DNA from: Cryobacterium adonitolivorans
GTDB lineage: Bacteria > Actinomycetota > Actinomycetes > Actinomycetales > Microbacteriaceae
Assembly (NCBI RefSeq): GCF_004402695.1
Contig: NZ_SOFL01000008.1
Coordinates: 1 to 64,000 of the forward strand
Length of the DNA stretch: 64,000 nucleotides
Direction: 5' to 3'
How positions within the stretch are numbered: position 1 is the stretch's first letter; the number at the start of each line of letters is the position of its first letter. A program made the translations under genes and the position numbers. This document shows positions 1 through 7,914 of this stretch, in pieces. The notes beneath the pieces are model-generated. The model worked only from the letters and a program-made list of their open reading frames with translations. It did not search any database and was not told where the DNA came from.

Positions 1-63
1 ACCGACGCCGTCGCCGACCAGCTCCTCGTAGGCATCGCAACCATCACCGTCAACACCAAGTAA
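1..63 (+). CDS. 3' end of an unidentified protein (partial)
   Basis: An open frame enters the window from the left and ends at TAA 61-63, giving only 20 residues (TDAVADQLLVGIATITVNTK). A strong intrinsic terminator follows 15 bases later, which supports this being a real gene end. The fragment is too short to assign a family. Confidence 0.6.
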   Translation, partial: TDAVADQLLVGIATITVNTK

Positions 64-78
64 CACCCACAACACACC

Positions 79-109
79 AAAAACGGCCGAGCCCCGCTCG
101 GCCGTTTTT
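79..109 (+). terminator. Rho-independent terminator
   Basis: Perfect 11-bp stem (arms 82-92 and 96-106) with a CCC loop, preceded by A-residues and followed by TTTTT. It ends the gene stopping at 63. The flanking A and T runs could let it work in both directions. Confidence 0.9.
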
Positions 110-138
110 CGTGACCGCGCGGCACCACGGTTAGTGGA

Positions 139-177
139 AGGGGACCTCTCCGGGTAGATTCCCGGGAAAGGTCCCCT
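139..177. repeat. Intergenic inverted repeat / hairpin
   Basis: The 9-bp arms 139-147 (AGGGGACCT) and 169-177 (AGGTCCCCT) are exact reverse complements. A second inner pairing, CCGGG 150-154 with CCCGG 161-165, extends it. There is no T-tract, so it is probably not a simple terminator. It lies in the leader of the glycosyltransferase starting near 240 and resembles the hairpin at 56257-56290. Confidence 0.6.
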
Positions 178-239
178 ACCCTCGACAGTGGGTCGCAGCC
201 GCCACCGACCGACATGACTGGGTACGAATGGGAGAACGC

Positions 240-1829
240 GTGACCATGACCACCCCCACCACAACACTGCGACGCGCACCTGATCAGACCGCCCGCATCC
301 CGGTGCGCGCGTCGGTCCGCGACGCGCTGCTCGTCGGGCTGTTCGGCACCCTGCTGGCACTCGCCTGGTCGTGGCAACCGTCCATCTGGTTCGACGAGGC
401 GGCGACGGTTTCCGCCACCATGCGCAGCTGGCCGGAGCTTGGCCGGATGCTGCTGAGCATTGATGCCGTGCACGGCCTGTACTACGCCGGAATGCACCTC
501 TGGCTCGATCTCGTGGGCTACTCGCCGTTCGCGCTGCGGCTGCCCAGCGCCGTCTTCGTCGGGGTCGCCGCCGCGCTGACGGTTATCCTGGTTCGCTCGC
601 GGGCCGGCCGCCGCACCGCCGTACTCGCCGGCGTCGCCTTGTGCCTGCTACCCAGGGTGACCTGGATGGGCGCCGAGGGCCGGTCATACGCGCTGACCGC
701 TGCCCTCGCCGTGGCGCTGACCCTGATCTTCCTCGCGGCCTGGCGCCGTGGGCCGGCGCCGCGGCGCATCCGCGTGCTCTGGTGGACGCTGTATGGCGTG
801 ATCGCCGTTGTCGCCACCGTAACCTTCATCTACCTCGCCTTCCTGGTCGGCGCCCACGGTCTCACCGCGTTGTGGACGGTGTGGGCGGGCCGGCGGCGTG
901 ACCGCGCCGCTCGCGCGTCGCTGTTCGGCTGGGGCTTGGCGTCCCTCGCCGCCGCGGTACTGCTGGTGCCCTTCGCCCTCGGCGTGGTGGGGCAGTCGGG
1001 CCAGGTGAGCTGGATCGCCCCGATCAGCTGGGGCAGCTGGAACGGCGTCTTCGTCACGCAGTGGTTCTACCTGAACCGGCCGTTCGCGCTGGTGGGATGG
1101 GCCCTGGTGATTGTCGGCGTCGCCGCCCTGGTCGTCGCGGCCCGCCGGAGCAGGGCAGCCGGCTCCGAGACCTCACGGGCGCAGGCGCGGAACCCGTCGC
1201 TGCTCGCCATTGCGGTGCCGTGGCTGGCAGCGCCCACCCTCGGGGTCATCGTGGCATCCGCGATTGCGACGCCGCTGTACTCCCCCCGCTATCTCACCTT
1301 CAGCGCGCCGGCCGTGGCCATCCTGATCGGGGTGGCGCTCGACGCGCTGCGGCGCCGCTGGTTGATCGTCTCCGCGCTCGTCGCGCTGGCCGGCCTGGCC
1401 GCTCCGCAGTTCGTCGCGCAACGACAGCCGGAGGCCAAGCAGAATTCGTCCTGGAGCGAGGTCGCCGATCTCATCAGCAGAGAGCGGACCGCGCGCCCCG
1501 ACGACACCGCCGCCATCATCTACGGGCCGGTGCGCCAGCATCCGGCGGCGACCACCCGGGTGATCGCGTATTCGTATCCACACGCGTTCGAGGGGCTGAT
1601 CGACGTGAAGCTGAAGACCCCCGCCGCCCAGACCGGCGGGTTGTGGGAGACCCGGTACCCGCTGGATGACGTGACCGACCGGTTCGGCGGCGTCGACGCG
1701 GTCTGGCTGGTGACAAGCGACAAACAGGATTGGCGCCCGGGCGTCACCGGCAAGCTCAGCGCCCTCGGCTACACCCTCGACGAGGAATGGAGCCTGACCG
1801 GCGTCAACGTTCTGCGCTACGTGCGCTGA
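240..1829 (+). CDS. Polytopic membrane glycosyltransferase, GT-C/GT39 type
   Basis: Integral membrane protein of about 529 residues with many hydrophobic segments. An early extracytoplasmic loop carries the acidic motif WFDEAATVS (DEA), typical of polyprenyl-phosphate-sugar dependent GT-C enzymes such as the GT39 PMT family. By family it should transfer a sugar, probably mannose, from a lipid donor outside the membrane; acceptor and sugar are not visible. An ATG at 228 overlaps the only Shine-Dalgarno-like run (GGGAGA 230-235), so GTG 240 or ATG 246 is the better start. The 3' end overlaps the opposing gene by 13 bases. Function is inferred from fold class only. Confidence 0.75.
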   Translation: MTMTTPTTTLRRAPDQTARIPVRASVRDALLVGLFGTLLALAWSWQPSIWFDEAATVSATMRSWPELGRMLLSIDAVHGLYYAGMHLWLDLVGYSPFALRLPSAVFVGVAAALTVILVRSRAGRRTAVLAGVALCLLPRVTWMGAEGRSYALTAALAVALTLIFLAAWRRGPAPRRIRVLWWTLYGVIAVVATVTFIYLAFLVGAHGLTALWTVWAGRRRDRAARASLFGWGLASLAAAVLLVPFALGVVGQSGQVSWIAPISWGSWNGVFVTQWFYLNRPFALVGWALVIVGVAALVVAARRSRAAGSETSRAQARNPSLLAIAVPWLAAPTLGVIVASAIATPLYSPRYLTFSAPAVAILIGVALDALRRRWLIVSALVALAGLAAPQFVAQRQPEAKQNSSWSEVADLISRERTARPDDTAAIIYGPVRQHPAATTRVIAYSYPHAFEGLIDVKLKTPAAQTGGLWETRYPLDDVTDRFGGVDAVWLVTSDKQDWRPGVTGKLSALGYTLDEEWSLTGVNVLRYVR

Positions 1830-3220
1830 CCGTTGGTGCGCGTGGTTCCGATCCGGGCGAGCGCACTCCGCCAGCGGCCCAGCGCGCTAGGTCCGGCGCG
1901 ACGCACCGACACGACCACGATCAGCACCAGCGCGATGCCCAGCGAGACCCTGCTGACCGTGAGCGAAGGCACCAGCAGGCGCACGGTCAGGGCGAGAGGA
2001 ATGGCCAACCATTCCCACCGGCCGCTGAGCGCGATGAACGGCAGCAAGAGCAGCGCGTACCACGGGTACCGCGGGCTGAGCACCAGCAGGGTGCCGCCGA
2101 TCATCACGAGCTGGCCGAGCCAGGGCCGCTCGGGGTCGGTCTTCCAGATGGTGACCGCGGCCAGAGCGGCCAGCAGGATCGCCACTACGACGATGGCCGA
2201 ACCGCCCGGCGCGATCAGGGAGACCAGAGCGAACCTGGACCCGTCCTCGTAGCCCTCCTCGGTGAGGTAACCGGGCAGATATCCGAGCACGCCGAGGCCG
2301 GTGGCCAGCACATACGGCAGGTAGAGCAGCGCGAAGGTCACCACCGCCGCGACGGCGACCTTCCAGCCCTGCCTCCTGAGCATGGCGGGGGCGGCGATGG
2401 CCGGGATCAACTTGACCCCGATTGCCATACCAAGCAGGATGCCGCCTCGGACGTACTTCGCGCTACTGACCCAGAAAGCGGCGGCCACGACGAAGGCCAC
2501 CCCCAGCAGGTCCACGTGCGAATTGGTGATGCCCTCGGTCGCAACCAGAGGGCACCAGGCCCACATCGCTGCGTAGCGCTGGTCGATGCCTCGGCGGCGC
2601 ATGCCGACCAGCAGCATTCCGGTGACACCGACGCTGAGTAGCAGACCGGTCAGCTGCAGCGGCCAGTATCCCGCGTCCGCGCCGACGATTGCCCGGACGG
2701 CGACGAAATAGATTTCGGCGGCCGGCGGATAAATGGTGGGCACCGTGGTGCGGTTCAGCGCCGAGCAGAGCGGCAGGCCGGCGCCCCGGTCCACGGTCTC
2801 GATGCGTTCGCCCACGCAGTCCGCCCCGTCATCGCCGGCCGCGGGGGCCGGGAACAGCCAGTCCGGCCGCAGCCCGTCCAGCCGGTCGTCGGCGGGCACG
2901 TAGGCGTACGGCGAGATGCCGGCGTTCTGCACGATGCCGTCCCACGCGTAGCGGGCGGAGTCGGTGCTCGTGTTCGGCGGGCCGGCCATCGCGGCCCCGC
3001 CGATGAGCGCAGATCCGGCGAGCACGAGCACCACGACGGCCCGGCCCCGCACCCGGCGCAGGGCGATCAGGGAGGCAGCGAAGAGCAGCCAGAGCAGGGC
3101 GGTTCCCAGCACCAGCGGCACGGTGTCACGGTGCGGCCTGAACAGGTCGAAGGCCAGCACGACACCCGCGGTGAGGGCGGTACTGGCGGCCAGGAGGATC
3201 GAGACGATAGCAATACGCAC
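1817..3220 (-). CDS. GT87-like (DUF2029) membrane mannosyltransferase
   Basis: About 467 residues with about ten hydrophobic segments. The first extracytoplasmic loop holds DSARYAWDG followed by SPYAYVP, the arrangement seen in the alpha-mannosyltransferase family GT87 (PimE relatives), which use polyprenyl-phosphate-mannose. GTG 3220 is chosen because GGGAGGA lies 7 bases upstream (3228-3234); longer frames would run into the divergent oxidoreductase gene. It converges with the preceding glycosyltransferase. ppm1 at 20225 could supply the mannose donor. The exact acceptor is unknown. Confidence 0.78.
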   Translation of the reverse strand: MRIAIVSILLAASTALTAGVVLAFDLFRPHRDTVPLVLGTALLWLLFAASLIALRRVRGRAVVVLVLAGSALIGGAAMAGPPNTSTDSARYAWDGIVQNAGISPYAYVPADDRLDGLRPDWLFPAPAAGDDGADCVGERIETVDRGAGLPLCSALNRTTVPTIYPPAAEIYFVAVRAIVGADAGYWPLQLTGLLLSVGVTGMLLVGMRRRGIDQRYAAMWAWCPLVATEGITNSHVDLLGVAFVVAAAFWVSSAKYVRGGILLGMAIGVKLIPAIAAPAMLRRQGWKVAVAAVVTFALLYLPYVLATGLGVLGYLPGYLTEEGYEDGSRFALVSLIAPGGSAIVVVAILLAALAAVTIWKTDPERPWLGQLVMIGGTLLVLSPRYPWYALLLLPFIALSGRWEWLAIPLALTVRLLVPSLTVSRVSLGIALVLIVVVSVRRAGPSALGRWRSALARIGTTRTNGQRT

Positions 3221-3331
3221 CCTGCCATCCTCCCGCAAGCGACGACGGGCGCCCCGACCTGCCGGCGCCCGCGTCATCGAACTGTAATGATTACAGAGAC
3301 TTCCGGCGACGATCAGGTGGTGGAATGGACT

Positions 3332-4612
3332 ATGCGCCGATTGATGTACGAGGCCAGGGCCCAGCTCGCCTCTCCGGTGCGGAATCCGCGGACGGCCACC
3401 GTGATCGGCCGCCTGCTCGGCCTGGCCTTCCTGCTCTGCTTCGGTACCGGCCTGTACAGTCACTTCCTGCAGCAGCCTCTGCCGTGGATGACGTTCCCTA
3501 CCCGGCCCGCCGGCCTCTATCAGGTCACCCAGGGCACCCATATCGTCGCCGGGATCGCCTGCTTCCCGCTACTGCTGGCCAAGCTCTACGTGGTCTTCCC
3601 ACAACTCTTCCGGTACCCGCCGGTCACGTCGTTCGCCGACTTTCTCGAGCGGGCGTCGATCGCGCTCTTCGTGGGCGCCTCGCTGGTGGAAATCACGATC
3701 GGCCTGCTCAACACCTACCAGTGGTATCCGTTCCCGTTTCCGTTCAGGCAGGTGCACTTCGCGCTCGCCTTCGTGATCATCGGCTCGCTGCTGGTGCACA
3801 TCGGCGTGAAGCTGCCGCTCATCGCCGCCCACTGGCGGGCCGCACCCGCCGACGGGCCGGAGGAACGACACCCCGTGGACACCAACGCCGAGGACACCGC
3901 TGCCGTAGCACTCGCGGTGACCAAGGTGTCCACCGACGAGGGGCTGTCCCGAACCGGCGGCATCACCGGACGGGTGCTCTCCTACATCGACGGGGCCCCT
4001 GACCTCCCGGCCCGCACCAGCCGCCGCGGGTTCCTGACCACCGTGGCATTGGCCGTCACGGCCGTCGTCGGGCTCACGGCCGGCCAGACCTTGGCGCCGC
4101 TGGACGCCGCCAACGTCTTCGGACCGCGCAAGAAGGGCGTCGGCCCGCAGGGCGTGCCCGTCAACCGCACCTCGGCGCAGGCCAAGGTGGCCACGGCTGC
4201 CCTGTCGGCCGACTGGGTGCTCACTCTGGCGGTCGGCGGCACGGAACGTGTGTTCAGTCGCGCGGAATTGGCCGCACTCCCGCAGACCGATGTCGACCTG
4301 CCCATCGCCTGCGTTGAAGGGTGGAGCCAGATGGCCGCCTGGCGGGGTGTGCGGCTGCGTGACCTCGTCGACGCTGCCGGCGGCTCCCCCGATTCCGACC
4401 TCAGGCTGATCAGCCTGGAGCAGCGCGGCGGCTTCAAGCAGACCGAAATGGGCAGCGAGTATGTGCGGGACCCGCTCACCCTCGTGGCCCTCGAGCTGAA
4501 CGGAGAGACCCTCGACCTCGAGCACGGCTTCCCGGCGCGCATGATCGCGCCCGGCCGGCCCGGCGTTCTGCAGACCAAGTGGCTCAGCCGAATCGAGGCG
4601 ATCGACGCATGA
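3332..4612 (+). CDS. Membrane cytochrome-b-like / molybdopterin-dependent oxidoreductase fusion
   Basis: About 426 residues in two parts. Residues 1-170 form four hydrophobic segments with histidines (H44, H70, H142, H156) placed like b-heme ligands. After a linker comes a twin-arginine motif (TSRRGFLT, R231-R232) with a hydrophobic stretch, then a sulfite-oxidase-type molybdopterin domain with the expected cysteine C327 in ACVEGW. This suggests a membrane-anchored molybdoenzyme, related to YedY/MsrP or sulfite oxidases, with its active site outside. The substrate is unknown. ATG 3332 has AGGTGG 11 bases upstream; ATG 3287 and ATG 3344 are alternatives. The stop overlaps the next start (ATGA). 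Confidence 0.82.
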   Translation: MRRLMYEARAQLASPVRNPRTATVIGRLLGLAFLLCFGTGLYSHFLQQPLPWMTFPTRPAGLYQVTQGTHIVAGIACFPLLLAKLYVVFPQLFRYPPVTSFADFLERASIALFVGASLVEITIGLLNTYQWYPFPFPFRQVHFALAFVIIGSLLVHIGVKLPLIAAHWRAAPADGPEERHPVDTNAEDTAAVALAVTKVSTDEGLSRTGGITGRVLSYIDGAPDLPARTSRRGFLTTVALAVTAVVGLTAGQTLAPLDAANVFGPRKKGVGPQGVPVNRTSAQAKVATAALSADWVLTLAVGGTERVFSRAELAALPQTDVDLPIACVEGWSQMAAWRGVRLRDLVDAAGGSPDSDLRLISLEQRGGFKQTEMGSEYVRDPLTLVALELNGETLDLEHGFPARMIAPGRPGVLQTKWLSRIEAIDA

Positions 4613-5100
4613 TGATGGCAACAACATCCCCGGCCCGCCCCTCGCGGCGGATGCGGGCGGCGCGAGTGGTGCTCGTCGTCGGCGGCGCGCTCGGACTTGC
4701 ACTCGGGGTGTACGTGCTGGTCGACACGGTCGCTCTGCGGCGGCTGCCGGGAGTCGCTCTCTGGATCGGCGGGGCCATCGTGCTGCACGACGCCGTGATC
4801 TCTCCGATGGTGTTCGGGCTCGGAGTGCTCACCCGCCGCGCTGGGCACCGGCTGGCCGGCGGCATCATCGTCACCGTGCAGGCCGCCATCGTGCTCGGGT
4901 CCCTGATGACCCTTCTCGTGCTGCCGGCCATCGCGGCGCAGACCCTCGGGTCCAACAATCCCACCGTCCTCCCGTTGGACTACGCGCGGAACCTGGGCCT
5001 GTTCTGGCTCGCGCTCGCGGTGGCCAGCGGCCTGATCTCGGTCTGGCTCTACCTGCGCACCAAGCGGGCGAACCAACGGCCGTCACGAATCCAGTCCTGA
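4609..5100 (+). CDS. Small polytopic membrane protein, unknown function
   Basis: About 163 residues with four hydrophobic segments and a basic C-terminus. Its start overlaps the stop of the molybdopterin oxidoreductase (ATGA), so the two are translationally coupled and probably work together, perhaps as a membrane partner of the cytochrome part. Three ATG codons in a row (4609, 4612, 4615) leave the exact start open. No recognised family. The last 52 bases overlap the 3' end of the opposing methyltransferase gene. Confidence 0.7.
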   Translation: MMMATTSPARPSRRMRAARVVLVVGGALGLALGVYVLVDTVALRRLPGVALWIGGAIVLHDAVISPMVFGLGVLTRRAGHRLAGGIIVTVQAAIVLGSLMTLLVLPAIAAQTLGSNNPTVLPLDYARNLGLFWLALAVASGLISVWLYLRTKRANQRPSRIQS

Positions 5101-5741
5101 TCCACCCGTAACCCGGCCTCTCCGGCGCGCGACCTGAGAGGCACGATTCCGATCTCAGCCCACGGGAACACGCCGCTGCTCCGGCCCTGGGCGTCTTCGA
5201 GGGTGCCCTGGAAGGCGTGGTCGCGATCGGGATCCTGGCTGACCTCGACCACGAGCGCGCCGTCCTCGGCGAGCAGCTCGGCGCATCGGACCAGCAGCGC
5301 ACCGGCGTCGCCGCCGATGCCGATGTTCCCGTCCAGGAGCAGCGCCGTTCCCCAGCCACCCTCGAGCGGCATCGGGGAGAAGACCGACCGGTTGAGCACC
5401 GTGAGGCCCGCCGCCGTGGCAATGCGCACCGCGGTCGGGGACACGTCCACCCCGATGGCCGACAGGCCCAGGTCCATGGCTGCCCGAACCATCCGGCCCG
5501 GGCCGCAGCCGATGTCTAGCACCGGCCCGGCGGCGCCGGTCAGCACGTCGAGGTCGGTGGCGTCGGCGCCCGCGCTCCAGCGGCCGGCATCCATCGGAGC
5601 CGCCGCCGCGACCTGCGCCGTTGTGTTGCGCAGGTACAGCACCGCTGACTCATCCCGCAGTGCGGCCGCGTACGGTTCGGTGCCGCCGGAGCCGAAGGTG
5701 GGACTCTGGTCGAGGTCGGCGCGACCGGCGAGCAGCGTCAT
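5049..5741 (-). CDS. Class I SAM-dependent methyltransferase
   Basis: About 230 residues with a Rossmann methyltransferase core: glycine-rich motif I VLDIGCGPGRM, then an acidic residue after the second strand (IGVDVSP). The substrate is not predictable. It is the last gene of a three-gene operon with GT2 and TIGR04282/DUF2064 proteins; its ATG overlaps the upstream stop (5738-5741), which fixes the start. The context points to modification of a small glycosylated or phosphorylated metabolite, but this is an inference. The 3' end overlaps the convergent membrane-protein gene by 52 bases. Confidence 0.8.
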   Translation of the reverse strand: MTLLAGRADLDQSPTFGSGGTEPYAAALRDESAVLYLRNTTAQVAAAAPMDAGRWSAGADATDLDVLTGAAGPVLDIGCGPGRMVRAAMDLGLSAIGVDVSPTAVRIATAAGLTVLNRSVFSPMPLEGGWGTALLLDGNIGIGGDAGALLVRCAELLAEDGALVVEVSQDPDRDHAFQGTLEDAQGRSSGVFPWAEIGIVPLRSRAGEAGLRVDQDWIRDGRWFARLVRR

Positions 5742-6379
5742 CGGAGCGCCTCGCTCAGCTGGAGTGCTCCGAAGCCGGCCAGCGTCGCCGCGAACCGGCC
5801 GTGCGGGGCGAGGGCGGCCACCTGGTGGGCGTCCTCGATGTGATCCACGTCGGTGAGGGTCGGCAGCAGGCACACCCGAAGCCCCGCGGCTCGGAGCCGG
5901 GCAAGCTGGTGCATGCCGGTGTCGCTTCGGGACATGGGCACGCCGCGGATCAGGTCGCCGTCGGGGTGACGCAGGCCCAGCGCCCAGAACCCGCCGTCGG
6001 CGGCGGGACCGAACCAGGCGTCGACGTCGTCGGGCCAGGCCGCGAACAGCGGAGCGAGCACGGCGGCGGACACCTGGGGGGTGTCCATCCCGATCAGCAC
6101 GGCGGGTTCGTTGCAGCCGTCGAAGATCGCGCCGAGGCGTTCGTCGAGACCACCGGCCACCTGGGGGACGATTTCGTAGCTGGCGGCGGCGTCGGGAGCT
6201 GTGGCACCGTCGAACGCGAGCACCCGCCGCGTGGCGGGCAGCGCGGCGACGGCGTCAAGGGTGTCGTCGAGGCTGGCCGCGGCCAGCTCCGCGGCCTGCT
6301 CGAGGCTGAGTGGCGGGTGCAGCCGGGTCTTTACCTTGCCGGGCAGGCATTCCTTGGCAATGACGATCAGGGTGGTCAT
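5738..6379 (-). CDS. TIGR04282/DUF2064 glycosyltransferase-like protein
   Basis: About 213 residues. The N-terminus MTTLIVIAKECLPGKVKTRL with VKTRL is the hallmark of the TIGR04282 family, a nucleotidyl/glycosyl-transferase A-like fold related to CofC and MobA. The later GMDTPQ and GPAADGGFWALGL motifs are also family-typical. The biochemical role of the family is poorly known. It sits between the GT2 and methyltransferase genes with ATGA overlaps on both sides, so the three are co-translated. Confidence 0.82.
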   Translation of the reverse strand: MTTLIVIAKECLPGKVKTRLHPPLSLEQAAELAAASLDDTLDAVAALPATRRVLAFDGATAPDAAASYEIVPQVAGGLDERLGAIFDGCNEPAVLIGMDTPQVSAAVLAPLFAAWPDDVDAWFGPAADGGFWALGLRHPDGDLIRGVPMSRSDTGMHQLARLRAAGLRVCLLPTLTDVDHIEDAHQVAALAPHGRFAATLAGFGALQLSEALR

Positions 6380-7044
6380 CGTCTGGCCTCCTTCAGGAGC
6401 CGGGACATGTCGGTGATCGCCGTGAGGGTGCCGCGCACGGTGCCGGTCACCTTGCTACGGCCGACCCGTGGGGCGTACGGGGTGTCGACTTCGCGGATAC
6501 GCCAGCCGCGCTCCGCGGCCTTGAGGAAGACCTCGAGCGGGTAGCCGCTGCGCCGGTCCTGGAGGTCGAGGGACAGCAGGTCGTCTCGCCTGGCGGCCCG
6601 CATAGGGCCCAAGTCGTAAATGTTCACACCTGTTATTCGGCGCAGTCGCCAAGAAAGAGTGGAATTGGCTATCCGGGCATGCACCGGCCACGATCCGGCG
6701 GTCGTCGGACGGCGCCGTCCGAGCACCAGGTCGGCCACGCCGGCCAGGACCGGGTCGACCACGAGAGGCAGGTCCTGCGGATCCATCGACGCGTCGGCAT
6801 CGCAAAACGCCACGATGGGAGCGGTCGCCCGCAACAGCCCGGCGTGCGCGGCCGCACCGAACCCCCGGCGGGCCTCGGTCACGACAGTGGCCCCGGCCGC
6901 CTCGGCGATGCGCGCCGAATCATCCGTCGAGCCGTTGTCGACCACGATCGCCCGGTAGCCCTCCGGCAGCCGGGCCAGTAGCCAAGGCAGCGCCCCGGCT
7001 TCGTTCAGGCACGGCATCACGACATCGACCAGGTTTTCGCTCAC
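6376..7044 (-). CDS. GT2 family glycosyltransferase
   Basis: About 222 residues of a soluble GT-A type glycosyltransferase: VVMPCLNEAGALP at the N-terminus, VVDNGSTDDS nucleotide-binding loop, and DADASMD as the metal-binding DxD motif. First gene of the GT2-DUF2064-methyltransferase operon. GTG 7044 directly follows GAGGG with no spacer, so an internal ATG at codon 10 is possible. It diverges from the response-regulator gene across about 66 bases, suggesting a shared control region. Confidence 0.82.
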   Translation of the reverse strand: MSENLVDVVMPCLNEAGALPWLLARLPEGYRAIVVDNGSTDDSARIAEAAGATVVTEARRGFGAAAHAGLLRATAPIVAFCDADASMDPQDLPLVVDPVLAGVADLVLGRRRPTTAGSWPVHARIANSTLSWRLRRITGVNIYDLGPMRAARRDDLLSLDLQDRRSGYPLEVFLKAAERGWRIREVDTPYAPRVGRSKVTGTVRGTLTAITDMSRLLKEARR

Positions 7045-7110
7045 CCCTCGACACTAGGTGGGCAACCCGCCGACACTCCGCACCAAACGTTACGGACTGG
7101 GGAAATCTCT

Positions 7111-7914
7111 GTGGGAGAGACGCCGGGGAGCCGGAGCGCCTATCCTTCAAGGGTGAACCCCTCGCCGTCGACCGGGCCCCCCGACACTCAACGCCGTATC
7201 CTGGTCATCGATGACGACCCGACGGTCTCCGAGATCGTTTGCCGTTACCTGGTGGCGGCCGGTTTCGTCGCGGATCGGGCAGAGGACGGCCACAGCGGCC
7301 TCCGCCAGGCCGAGGCGCAACGCCCCGACCTGGTCGTGCTCGACCGGATGCTGCCCGTGTTGGACGGCATCGAGGTCTGCCGCCGGATCAAGGCCGCCTG
7401 GGCGATCCCCGTGATCATGCTGACCGCGCTCAACCAGGAGGAGGACCGGATCGACGGGCTGGAGGCCGGCGCCGACGACTACCTCGCCAAGCCATTCTCG
7501 CCCCGCGAACTGGTGCTGCGCGTTCAGTCGGTGCTGCGCCGCTCGGTGCCCGAACCGGCCCACGACGGGTCAGTCGAGGCGGGCCCGTTCGCGTTGGACC
7601 TGGCGGCGCACGAGGTGCGGATGAATGGCGCCCCTCTGGTGCTTACGGCCAGGGAATTCGATCTGCTCGCGCATCTGATCGGCCGTCCGCACCGGGCGCT
7701 GAGCCGGGAGGAGCTGCTCAAGTCGGTTTGGGGGTGGGACTTCGGCGACCTGTCTACCGTGACGGTGCACGTACGACGGTTGCGGGAAAAGATCGAGGCC
7801 GACCCGACTCGTCCCCGGCTGCTGAAAACCGTCTGGGGGGTCGGCTACAGATTCGACCCTGAGCCCCTGGCCACCGGGCGGGCCGGCGACCTGGACAACG
7901 GAGCCCTCCGATGA
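7111..7914 (+). CDS. OmpR/PhoB family response regulator
   Basis: About 267 residues. Receiver domain with acidic pocket (IDDDPT, 33-38), phosphoacceptor D78 in VVLDRM and conserved lysine in AKPFSP, then a C-terminal winged helix (LTAREFDLLAHL to VWGVGYRF). A cytoplasmic transcription factor controlled by the histidine kinase that follows (ATGA overlap at 7911). GTG 7111 has GGGGAA 6 bases upstream; GTG 7153, with TATCCT six bases upstream, is an alternative leaderless start. It is divergent from the GT2-DUF2064-methyltransferase operon, a plausible target. Confidence 0.92.
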   Translation: MGETPGSRSAYPSRVNPSPSTGPPDTQRRILVIDDDPTVSEIVCRYLVAAGFVADRAEDGHSGLRQAEAQRPDLVVLDRMLPVLDGIEVCRRIKAAWAIPVIMLTALNQEEDRIDGLEAGADDYLAKPFSPRELVLRVQSVLRRSVPEPAHDGSVEAGPFALDLAAHEVRMNGAPLVLTAREFDLLAHLIGRPHRALSREELLKSVWGWDFGDLSTVTVHVRRLREKIEADPTRPRLLKTVWGVGYRFDPEPLATGRAGDLDNGALR

